Below, piece after piece: positions 1 to 5,113 of a stretch of 5,113 nucleotides of DNA. A program made the translations under genes and the position numbers. The stretch is from NCBI GenBank assembly GCA_014523665.1, contig JAATVR010000196.1, forward strand, positions 1 through 5,113. The letters are read 5' to 3'. The notes below the pieces were generated by a model. That model searched no databases. It had not been told where the DNA came from and saw nothing but the letters and a program-made list of their open reading frames with translations. Every line of letters begins with the position of its first letter. Position 1 is the first letter of the stretch. This stretch comes from Nitrososphaerales archaeon TH526 (GTDB lineage: Archaea; Thermoproteota; Nitrososphaeria; Nitrososphaerales; Nitrososphaeraceae).

Positions 1-2013
1 GAGTCCCTTTATGATTCACTCACAGCATTGCTTCCAAAAGAAGCATCGATTACAGCAGCTCGGTTTGAAGGCCCGAAAATTGCGTTATATACTAAAAATC
101 CCAAATTTGCCCTCACCGAGCTTACATTGCACCTTTCAGGCCTCTCCAAGACTATGAAAAAAAGATTTGTAATCCGAACTGATCCTAGCATACGAATTTC
201 TGAGGATTCGACTAGGTCAACAGTTTTAGGGCTCGTTCCAAAGAATGTGTCTCTCTCGGCAGCATTCTGCGACGATGCAACGGGAGAAGTAATATTGGAG
301 GTAAGTAGCCCTGAAGCGATTACTCCGGCATTGATTATCGAGATTGCATCTTCAACAGGTTGGCTCGCAAGAACTAGACTTTCTCCCCATATACCCTCTA
401 CGAGTATCAAGACAATACATTCAACCCTGAAGGGTTCTGCAAAGGAGAGGAGCATTTTCTTCCAGGAATTGGGACAGAGAATTTTCAGAACTCCGCTTAT
501 AATTGGTACTCATAGTTATCTGGATGGGATTAAGAGGGAAGACAATCCGAACTCAGATAAAATTCGGGCTGTTACTAGGTCGACTCCGTCTGATGCTCCT
601 GTTAGATCCGACAGGTCTTCTTTCAGCTCTTCTAATAAGACAGAGGTCTTGGTTTTTTGTTTGGGGGGAGTTAAACAAGTTGGGAGATCGTGCTTTGTTG
701 TATTAACGCCTGAAAGCAAAGTCATGTTGGATTGTGGAATTAATCCAGGCGAAGCATTAGGTCTAGATGCGTACCCTAGGATAGATTGGTTCCCTTTTAC
801 TCTAAGTGATCTTGATGCAGTAGTTTTGAGTCATGCGCATATTGATCACCAAGGCTTTTTGCCTGCACTCTTTAGGTATGGGTATAGAGGACCGGTTTAT
901 TGTACCGAACCCACATTACCCCTTATGACGCTGCTGCAAATGGATTCAGTTAAAATTGCAAAGGCAAACGGCAGTTACCTTCCATACGAGTCTCGGGACG
1001 TTTACGAAGTTATAAAGCACTGCGTAACATTACCATATGGTAAGCCTACTGATATTTCACCGGATATTACAATCACTCTCAACAATGCAGGCCATATAAT
1101 GGGAAGTGCTACGGTGCATTTGAATATCTCAGGAGCGCATAACATATTATATTCTGGCGATTACAAATTCGCAAGAACCCAGTTACTTGATACTGCTCTT
1201 TCAACTTACCCGAGGGTTGAAACCCTTATTACCGAAAGCACATATGGGAATACTTCTGATATTATGCCTGATCAAACTACGGTATATGATAATTTTACAA
1301 AAAGTATAAACCATACACTTCAACATGGAGGTAAGGTGTTAATTCCTGTTCCTGCTGTAGGTAGAGCTCAAGAGATGATGTTGGTGTTGGACAAGGAAAT
1401 GCGAGACCGAAATTTAGTTGAGTGCCCGATCTATATTGAAGGAATGATCTCAGAGGCTAGTGCCATTCATATGTCATATGCACACTATCTTGGGTTTAAT
1501 GTGAGGAAATCTGTTTCCTCCGGCGTCAATCCGTTTCAATCCGAATATTTTACTCTTGTCAATGGTCCTGGAAAACGGGACGAAATTTTGGAAGACCGCA
1601 GTCCTTCCATCATAATGGCTACATCAGGGATGCTCGAAGGAGGGCCGTCGGTCGAATATTTTAAGTCGATCGCGCCTGTGAGAGAAAACAAGATTATATT
1701 TGTTTCATACCAGATAAATGGAACTTTGGGGAGACGAGTAATGGATGGCATCATGAATGAAATTGGGATGATGGACAAGAAAGGGAAGGTGAAGGTCGTT
1801 CCTGTAAACTGTGAAACGCAAAGAATAGATGGTTTTAGTGGCCATAGCGATTTTAATCAAATTATGAATTTTGTCTATCGTGTTAAGCCAAAGAGAGTAA
1901 TAGTAAATCATGGAGAGAAATCAAAATCGGAGAATATTGCCAGTTCGATCCATAATAGATATCATTTGAGAACTTCTGTCCCTGATAACAGAGAGGTAAT
2001 CAAGCTCCGCTAA
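1..2013 (+). CDS. Archaeal CPSF-like beta-CASP ribonuclease aCPSF1/FttA, 5' partial
   Basis: Metallo-beta-lactamase/beta-CASP nuclease of the archaeal aCPSF1 (FttA) family, known to cleave nascent RNA 3' ends and drive transcription termination. The frame is open from base 1 and family-like residues precede the TTG at 28, so the true start lies upstream; I infer roughly ten residues are missing. Order: KHa (about 1-190), KHb (about 200-420), a polar linker (505-645), then the split MBL fold with the beta-CASP insert. All zinc and catalytic motifs are present: LDCG (Asp at 730), HAHIDH (832-849), AGH (His at 1093), SGD (Asp at 1159), TES (Glu at 1234), SGHSD (His at 1843) and NHGE (His at 1909). 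The C-terminus ends in a typical way at TAA 2011-2013. Oddities: KHb shows no GxxG loop at 286-363, and the linker is longer than I expect. An active nuclease is likely; a divergent paralog rather than the only genomic copy is possible. Confidence 0.93.
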   Translation, partial: ESLYDSLTALLPKEASITAARFEGPKIALYTKNPKFALTELTLHLSGLSKTMKKRFVIRTDPSIRISEDSTRSTVLGLVPKNVSLSAAFCDDATGEVILEVSSPEAITPALIIEIASSTGWLARTRLSPHIPSTSIKTIHSTLKGSAKERSIFFQELGQRIFRTPLIIGTHSYLDGIKREDNPNSDKIRAVTRSTPSDAPVRSDRSSFSSSNKTEVLVFCLGGVKQVGRSCFVVLTPESKVMLDCGINPGEALGLDAYPRIDWFPFTLSDLDAVVLSHAHIDHQGFLPALFRYGYRGPVYCTEPTLPLMTLLQMDSVKIAKANGSYLPYESRDVYEVIKHCVTLPYGKPTDISPDITITLNNAGHIMGSATVHLNISGAHNILYSGDYKFARTQLLDTALSTYPRVETLITESTYGNTSDIMPDQTTVYDNFTKSINHTLQHGGKVLIPVPAVGRAQEMMLVLDKEMRDRNLVECPIYIEGMISEASAIHMSYAHYLGFNVRKSVSSGVNPFQSEYFTLVNGPGKRDEILEDRSPSIIMATSGMLEGGPSVEYFKSIAPVRENKIIFVSYQINGTLGRRVMDGIMNEIGMMDKKGKVKVVPVNCETQRIDGFSGHSDFNQIMNFVYRVKPKRVIVNHGEKSKSENIASSIHNRYHLRTSVPDNREVIKLR

Positions 2014-2031
2014 TGCACCATTTCCACATAC

Positions 2032-2036
2032 TTTTT
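2032..2036 (+). terminator. Short T tract after aCPSF1, possible archaeal terminator
   Basis: Five consecutive T residues lie 19 bases after the aCPSF1 stop codon, with no stable hairpin before them. Archaeal termination commonly uses U-rich tracts, and FttA/aCPSF1 itself acts there. The tract is short and T runs occur by chance in AT-rich spacers, so this is tentative. Confidence 0.3.
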
Positions 2037-2047
2037 AGCCATGTGTG

Positions 2048-2057
2048 TATAATTAAT
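2048..2057 (+). promoter_or_regulatory. TATA-like box before the 49-codon zinc-finger gene
   Basis: The string TATAATTAAT lies in the spacer between aCPSF1 and the small zinc-finger ORF. Its centre is only about 19-20 bases from the TTG at 2071, closer than the usual 25-30 bases for a leaderless archaeal promoter. Either the first A/T of the string marks the box, or the transcript begins slightly inside the presumed start, or the match is chance. Confidence 0.28.
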
Positions 2058-2070
2058 CTGTTGAGCTACG

Positions 2071-2220
2071 TTGGCTATTCGATACAAATGTCTAAATTGT
2101 AATATTGTGCTTACCGGAGAAGGGGCTTCCAGGCATTATCTAGCTAATCCTTCGCATAAGCTGGAGAAGCTTCCTCCGCCTATAAAACCTGTAAGAGGTA
2201 GCGAAACAAAAAGGTACTGA
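2071..2220 (+). CDS. Small zinc-finger protein, 49 aa
   Basis: A 49-codon frame from TTG (2071) to TGA (2218-2220), read by hand; it begins MAIRYKCLNC. It carries Cys7-x2-Cys10 followed by His22 and His29 (spacing x11 then x6), a C2H2-like zinc-binding pattern with an aromatic residue two places before the first Cys. The tail is basic and proline-rich (KLPPPIKPV) and ends KRY. Small one-finger proteins of this style are common in Nitrososphaerota and are assumed to bind nucleic acid or protein; no target is known. TTG 2071 is the only usual start between the in-frame stop TGA at 2062-2064 and the first Cys. There is no Shine-Dalgarno sequence. The His spacing is looser than in a classical finger, so zinc binding is inferred. 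A chance ORF is possible but unlikely given the ordered Cys/His pattern. Confidence 0.62.
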   Translation: MAIRYKCLNCNIVLTGEGASRHYLANPSHKLEKLPPPIKPVRGSETKRY

Positions 2221-2257
2221 GTCTATGTGGATTTGCAAGCAATCATTAGGCTCCAAT

Positions 2258-2275
2258 CGACACTAATGTCGTTTT
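2258..2275 (+). terminator. Hairpin plus T4, possible terminator of the 49-aa gene
   Basis: CGACA (2258-2262) pairs perfectly with TGTCG (2267-2271) across a CTAA loop and is followed directly by TTTT. It sits 37 bases after the stop of the small zinc-finger gene. The shape is that of an intrinsic terminator, but the stem is only 5 bp and the U tract is short. Archaea rely mainly on U tracts without hairpins, so it may instead be part of a larger RNA fold. Confidence 0.3.
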
Positions 2276-2345
2276 GAGTTGGGAGGATGCGGACGGTGCA
2301 TGAAGGCGTGGTGACTTACCTTTAACTCATGAAAATACGCTAAAG

Positions 2346-2355
2346 ATAATATATT
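2346..2355 (+). promoter_or_regulatory. TATA box for the 69-aa zinc-finger gene
   Basis: ATAATATATT-type sequence, preceded by an A-rich stretch (CTAAAG) that could serve as BRE. Its centre is about 32 bases before the TTG at 2383, which places transcription start within a few bases of the start codon and fits a leaderless or near-leaderless mRNA. Confidence 0.5.
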
Positions 2356-2382
2356 GGACATCAGAAGAGTACGTATAGTGCA

Positions 2383-2592
2383 TTGAATTCAGATTCTGGC
2401 CTGAATAGGTGTAATATTTGTTCAATGCAGATGAGCTCCCTCGACAAGATATTTGACCACCTTACCTCTCATCATCATGTAAAGGAAAAAACCACGCTTG
2501 AGGGAGAATTAAGACTCAGTTGGAATAATATGACAACACATCAAAATATACCATCCCTGCTAGGCAGCTGGACGATGGATCTCACAGAATGA
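2383..2592 (+). CDS. Small C2H2 zinc-finger protein, 69 aa
   Basis: A 69-residue protein with one classical C2H2 finger near its N-terminus: Cys10-x2-Cys13-x12-His26-x3-His30, with hydrophobic residues at the usual core positions (Met17, Ile23). His31 and His32 follow directly. The remaining 37 residues are polar and match no domain I know. Comparable one-finger microproteins occur in Nitrososphaerota and are presumed regulators that bind DNA, RNA or protein; the target here is unknown. TTG 2383 is the only conventional start between the in-frame stop TAA at 2347-2349 and the finger; the first ATG lies inside the finger. No ribosome-binding site is evident, and the TATA-like box at 2346-2355 supports leaderless translation. 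It follows another zinc-finger gene by 162 bases and converges with the TauE/SafE gene, 5 bases separating the stops. Confidence 0.72.
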   Translation: MNSDSGLNRCNICSMQMSSLDKIFDHLTSHHHVKEKTTLEGELRLSWNNMTTHQNIPSLLGSWTMDLTE

Positions 2593-2597
2593 TTGTA

Positions 2598-3362
2598 CTA
2601 CTGTAAGTAGCCCAAGATGAGTTGGATCGAAATAATAATGAGTGAAATTGAGAATAAGATTGTTAATAATCTCTCACTGATCTTGATAGCGATAAAAGAA
2701 CCCACTTGTGCACCTGCTAGTGCTCCTAATGCTAGTGACCCAGCGAATACGTAATCTTGCTGGAATAGAATTGAATGAGTTAAAATACCAGCAATCGAGG
2801 TGATTAGTATGGATAGCTGCGATGTAGCGACTGACTGCTGCATGGATAGTTTTTTTACTGCAAACAAGAGAGGGACAAAAATGATCCCTCCTCCTATTCC
2901 GAAGAGACTTGATATGAAACCGGCCGCTGAAGATCCGCCGTACAGCAATGTATTCGAAATTAATTTCCCACTTTCCGCATGATCACGCTTGTCCTCCTTT
3001 ATTTGCCTTCGGAACAATAGATAAAAGCTTGTTGATATCAACAATATGGCAAAATACAATTTGAATGCATCTGGATTTAGGCTGGAAGAAACCAATGCAC
3101 CAATGACTGAAAACGGAACAGCAAAGGCTGAAACCTTGATTCCGATGCTATAATTAATTCTTTTTTTAATCGAATAAGACAGCGTTGATGAGGCTCCAGT
3201 GGACGCCACTGCCAACAAGCTCGTCGAGGCAACTTGCGATGGTAAGAAGCCGGTCAGGATAAGGATAGGAGATATTATGATACCACCACCCAGTCCAAGC
3301 ATTGAACCTACTATTCCTGCAGCAATTCCGATGACAAATGTCAAAAACAGATTTTCTAGCAA
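2598..3362 (-). CDS. TauE/SafE family membrane transporter (sulfite/anion exporter type)
   Basis: A 254-residue integral membrane protein of the TauE/SafE (former DUF81) family, whose members are proposed to export sulfite, sulfoacetate or other organic or sulfur anions; the substrate cannot be told here. It has the family's internal duplication. Each half begins with a glycine-rich helix ending in a proline: LGLGGG (22-27) with Pro32, and FGIGGG (154-159) with Pro164. Each is followed by a Ser/Thr-rich helix (TSLLAVASTG near 47-56, TSQLSILITS near 180-189). About eight hydrophobic segments are visible: roughly 4-36, 44-64, 73-94, 99-117, 138-168, 178-200, 204-225 and 230-252. A charged loop (119-133, RQIKEDKRD) separates the halves. 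Length is normal for the family. TTG at 3362 is the best start; the frame is closed upstream by TAA at 3392-3390 and has no ATG. It is divergent from homoserine dehydrogenase (105-base spacer). Confidence 0.9.
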   Translation of the reverse strand: MLENLFLTFVIGIAAGIVGSMLGLGGGIIISPILILTGFLPSQVASTSLLAVASTGASSTLSYSIKKRINYSIGIKVSAFAVPFSVIGALVSSSLNPDAFKLYFAILLISTSFYLLFRRQIKEDKRDHAESGKLISNTLLYGGSSAAGFISSLFGIGGGIIFVPLLFAVKKLSMQQSVATSQLSILITSIAGILTHSILFQQDYVFAGSLALGALAGAQVGSFIAIKISERLLTILFSISLIIISIQLILGYLQ

Positions 3363-3434
3363 ACTATATGTTAATCGTTCTATTTCATTTTAGGAAAGCA
3401 ATAAATGGTTCGTTCCAATAAAACAAAATCTTAC

Positions 3435-3446
3435 GTATATTAATTA
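3435..3446 (+). promoter_or_regulatory. TATA box of homoserine dehydrogenase
   Basis: GTATATTAATTA lies in the divergent spacer, centred about 27 bases upstream of the TTG at 3468. That spacing suits a leaderless archaeal transcript starting at or beside the start codon. No Shine-Dalgarno sequence occurs just before the start. Confidence 0.55.
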
Positions 3447-3467
3447 GAGAATACTTCTAAACATAAA

Positions 3468-4499
3468 TTGCGTATCGTGTTAGTTGGATTTGGAGTAGTA
3501 GGACAAAGCTTCGTCAAGATACTCCTTTCTAAATCAGCCGAGCTCTATAGCACATTTGGTTTGAATCCAAGAGTGGTTGCATGTGTTGATAGCGATGGTA
3601 TGGCTGTATCCCCAGGAGGGTTGGATCTTGGTAGACTCTTAGAAGCAAAACGTACGAAAAAATCTGTGTCTGCATACCATGACAAGAGGGATTATCTCAA
3701 CACCACTGATTTGATAGAAAATACAGAGGCTGAAGTAATGATCGAACTTACCCCTACGAATCTAGAGAATGGTGAACCCGGGATATCACATATTGTCTCC
3801 GCAATGAAAACCAAGAAACACGTTATCACAGTGAATAAGGGGCCAATGGCCCTGGCCTTTTCTTCTTTAATAGAACTATCGAATTATAACAACGTCAGAC
3901 TCGCCTTCAGTGGAACTGTCGGAGGAGGAACCCCGATACTGGAATTTGCGAAAAAATGTCTGAGAGGAGATCGGATCCTATCTTTTAGAGGGATCCTCAA
4001 TGGGACGACCAATTACATTCTAAGCAAAATGGAGGAAGACGAGATCACTTTTCAAGAAGCGCTAGCCGATGCTAAACAGAAAGGATACGCTGAAGCGTCT
4101 CCTAGGCTAGATATTGAAGGATATGATGCTGCTGCCAAACTTGTAATAATGGCTAATTGGATAATGTCACGAAAGGTCAGTATCGCAGATGTTACAAGGC
4201 GCGGGATTTTAGATGTAGATTTGAATGCGATAAGGAATGCACATCATGATGGGAAGGCTATTAGACTCATAGCTTACTGTGATAATGATGAACTTAATGT
4301 GATGCCTTTAGAGATCAAACGAGATGATCCGATCTGCGTTACTGGAACTTTGAATGCTGTGACATTTTCTTCTGAATATTCGGGAGAGAAAACAATAGTA
4401 GGAAGAGGCGCGGGAGGTCTAGAAACTGCTAGTGCAATCCTTAGAGACTTGATTGAAATTCGTGATTCAATTTCCATTCCCTTTGATTCAATGGCTTGA
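3468..4499 (+). CDS. hom: Homoserine dehydrogenase
   Basis: Cytosolic NAD(P)-dependent enzyme that reduces L-aspartate 4-semialdehyde to L-homoserine, the branch point to threonine and methionine. The 343-residue protein opens with a Rossmann nucleotide-binding domain, GFGVVG at 7-12. The catalytic domain follows: VNKGPMA (Lys124), SGTVGGGTPIL (148-158), GILNGTTNYIL (175-185), then GYAEASPRLDIEGYDAAAK (206-224) holding Glu209, Asp215, Asp220 and Lys224, which match the substrate-binding and catalytic residues of the family. GRGAGG (312-317) and the helix TASAILRDLI (320-329) close the nucleotide-binding fold. There is no C-terminal ACT domain, so feedback control through such a domain is not expected; length fits the short form. 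The family usually has Asp where Ser211 stands, a minor change. TTG 3468 is the only usual start after the in-frame stop TAA at 3441-3443. No other threonine-pathway gene is in view. Confidence 0.96.
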   Translation: MRIVLVGFGVVGQSFVKILLSKSAELYSTFGLNPRVVACVDSDGMAVSPGGLDLGRLLEAKRTKKSVSAYHDKRDYLNTTDLIENTEAEVMIELTPTNLENGEPGISHIVSAMKTKKHVITVNKGPMALAFSSLIELSNYNNVRLAFSGTVGGGTPILEFAKKCLRGDRILSFRGILNGTTNYILSKMEEDEITFQEALADAKQKGYAEASPRLDIEGYDAAAKLVIMANWIMSRKVSIADVTRRGILDVDLNAIRNAHHDGKAIRLIAYCDNDELNVMPLEIKRDDPICVTGTLNAVTFSSEYSGEKTIVGRGAGGLETASAILRDLIEIRDSISIPFDSMA

Positions 4500-4558
4500 G
4501 GGTTGATTTGAATTAGGAATGATTCTGTGTTGATGGAATTTACCAACCCTAAGATCAT

Positions 4559-4575
4559 AATTGTACACCACAATT
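4559..4575. repeat. Inverted repeat upstream of the PhoU-like gene
   Basis: AATTGT (4559-4564) and ACAATT (4570-4575) form a perfect 6-bp dyad around a 5-base spacer ACACC, ending a few bases before the TATA-like box of the next gene. It could be an operator site or, as RNA, a weak hairpin in the 3' region of the homoserine dehydrogenase transcript. The half-sites are AT-rich and short, so chance remains possible. Confidence 0.35.
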
Positions 4576-4578
4576 GTC

Positions 4579-4591
4579 AAAAGAAATAATA
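4579..4591 (+). promoter_or_regulatory. BRE/TATA-like element of the PhoU-like gene
   Basis: An A-rich element (AAAAGAAATAATA) centred near 4587, about 28-30 bases before the ATG at 4617. Spacing suits a leaderless or near-leaderless transcript. The match to a TATA consensus is modest. Confidence 0.4.
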
Positions 4592-4616
4592 GCCAGCGAA
4601 TCGTGTTTGTTCCTTA

Positions 4617-5113
4617 ATGTATAGCGGGGAATTGGAGGTTCAAGCCAAACGGAAAACCCTTGCTATACTTCACGATGAAATCGGGAAGATCTTGAATTCT
4701 GCAAGAGAACTTTCTTCATTGGGAAAAAGTATCACTATGGGTGTGACCCATGATGTTCAGCCTACCTTGGACAGAATGAGAATAGTAGAAGAGGAAGTGG
4801 ATAATCTGAGAAGGCGTGTGACCAGAGAAGTCGCAGAAATAGGAAGTTTAATGGTGTATAGAGAGGATGTACTGAGAACGGCGTATCTTATGGACGATAT
4901 CGCAGGTTACATCAGCGGTGTGGCGTTTAGGCTTGCGAACATGAAAGTAGACGTTATCATGATAGGAAGATTTGCAGAAGACATTAACGAGTTGATCGGT
5001 ATGGTAGTTGACGCAACATTCAAACTTAATGAGATGGCTAGAGCCCTGAGTATCAATCCATCAAGTACTATTGAACTTGCTCAAGAAGTTCAAAGGTTGG
5101 AAAGATTGGTGGA
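4617..5113 (+). CDS. PhoU-like/DUF47 family protein, 3' partial
   Basis: The frame opens at ATG 4617 and runs off the window: 165 codons are visible of an expected length of roughly 210. The N-terminus MYSGELEVQAKRKTLA and the all-helical, heptad-rich composition match the archaeal DUF47/PhoU-like group (putative phosphate transport regulators). Acidic ExxxD-type motifs, which in PhoU proteins hold metal ions in the helical bundle, are visible at EEEVD (58-62), REDVLRTAYLMDDIAGY (82-98) and again near EVQRLERLV (157-165). In archaea such genes often stand beside a PiT-type phosphate permease; none is seen here, but the downstream side is cut off. The protein is cytosolic by composition, with no signal peptide or membrane segment. 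This is the only gene in the window with an ATG start. No ribosome-binding site precedes it. The family assignment is from remembered sequence features; the exact role (phosphate signalling, transporter gating) is inferred. Confidence 0.85.
   Translation, partial: MYSGELEVQAKRKTLAILHDEIGKILNSARELSSLGKSITMGVTHDVQPTLDRMRIVEEEVDNLRRRVTREVAEIGSLMVYREDVLRTAYLMDDIAGYISGVAFRLANMKVDVIMIGRFAEDINELIGMVVDATFKLNEMARALSINPSSTIELAQEVQRLERLV

Larger units (their letters stand above)
2221..2382. other. Non-coding spacer with hairpin potential
   Basis: About 160 bases between the two zinc-finger genes. Forward open frames here are at most about 16 codons, and the longest reverse frame is 32 codons with no recognisable motif. 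The stretch holds a short hairpin followed by TTTT (2258-2275), a longer helix enclosing it (2251-2256 with 2279-2285) and an alternative pairing (2275-2280 with 2324-2329). I could not match it to tRNA, box C/D RNA, SRP RNA or RNase P RNA signatures. Confidence 0.45.

Noticed and set aside
28..30. TTG as the start of aCPSF1
   Set aside because: The frame is open to base 1 and the codons before 28 read as a family-like N-terminal helix (SLYDSLTALLPKE), so the start is upstream of the window.
9..455. Open frame of 148 codons on the minus strand opposite the start of aCPSF1
   Set aside because: The plus strand here encodes the recognisable KH domains of aCPSF1; the reverse frame shows no family motif and is a shadow.
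503..725. Short open frames on both strands across the aCPSF1 linker
   Set aside because: They overlap the coding frame of aCPSF1 and show no motifs; the linker's own frame is continuous with intact domains on both sides.
1536..1911. Two minus-strand frames of 80 and 68 codons within aCPSF1
   Set aside because: Both lie opposite conserved beta-CASP/MBL coding sequence and have no recognisable product.
2140..2180. GGAGAAGCTTCC palindrome and the similar upstream string as a regulatory repeat
   Set aside because: Both copies fall inside the 49-codon zinc-finger frame and are explained by coding sequence; the similarity is imperfect.
2263..2361. 32-codon ATG frame on the minus strand in the spacer
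   Set aside because: It is short and His-rich by composition only, with no motif, and overlaps the TATA-like region of the plus-strand gene.
2221..2382. tRNA, box C/D RNA, SRP RNA or RNase P RNA
   Set aside because: No cloverleaf, no paired C (RTGATGA) and D (CTGA) boxes at proper spacing, and no conserved cores of the larger RNAs were found by eye.
2800..3393. Plus-strand frames of 60 and 64 codons across the transporter gene
   Set aside because: They are reverse shadows of the TauE/SafE glycine-rich repeats.
4082..4140. Possible active-site defect in homoserine dehydrogenase (Ser in place of the usual Asp in the EADP-type motif)
   Set aside because: The family's catalytic and substrate-binding acidic residues and Lys224 are all present; Ser211 is a side position and not evidence of inactivity.
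4274..4573. 99-codon minus-strand frame over the end of homoserine dehydrogenase
   Set aside because: Most of it lies opposite conserved homoserine dehydrogenase sequence and it has no recognisable features.

Overview
The window looks like chromosomal DNA from an archaeon, most likely of the Nitrososphaerota (Thaumarchaeota). Four things point this way: a KH-domain beta-CASP ribonuclease of the archaeal aCPSF1/FttA type, small single-zinc-finger proteins, a PhoU/DUF47 protein that begins the way I remember thaumarchaeal members beginning, and AT-rich TATA-like boxes about 25-30 bases upstream of starts that lack Shine-Dalgarno sequences (leaderless style). Four of the five visible starts are TTG. 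The lineage is inferred from remembered family features, not from a search.

Layout: (1) 1-2013 (+) is most of an aCPSF1/FttA gene; the first codons lie upstream of the window. (2) 2014-2382 is a mostly non-coding stretch. It holds a short T tract after aCPSF1, a 49-codon zinc-finger gene at 2071-2220 that length filters would miss, and about 160 bases with hairpin potential. (3) 2383-2592 (+) encodes a second small protein with a classical C2H2 finger. (4) 2598-3362 (-) encodes a TauE/SafE-family membrane transporter, convergent with the zinc-finger gene and only 5 bases from it. (5) 3363-3467 is the divergent promoter region. (6) 3468-4499 (+) is a complete homoserine dehydrogenase without an ACT domain. 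(7) 4500-4616 is intergenic, with a small dyad and a TATA-like box. (8) 4617 to the window end (+) is the start of a PhoU-like DUF47 gene.

The genes do not form one operon. Almost every gene seems to have its own promoter and the strands alternate. The roles are housekeeping: transcription termination and RNA 3'-end processing (aCPSF1), threonine/methionine precursor synthesis (homoserine dehydrogenase), phosphate-linked regulation (PhoU-like), anion or sulfur-compound export (TauE/SafE), and two nucleic-acid-binding or regulatory zinc-finger microproteins of unknown target. I see no CRISPR array, insertion sequence, tRNA or rRNA. The most unusual points are the divergent N-terminal half of the aCPSF1 protein (no visible GxxG loop in the second KH domain, and a polar linker of about 46 residues before the nuclease domain) and the pair of zinc-finger microproteins around a potentially structured spacer.
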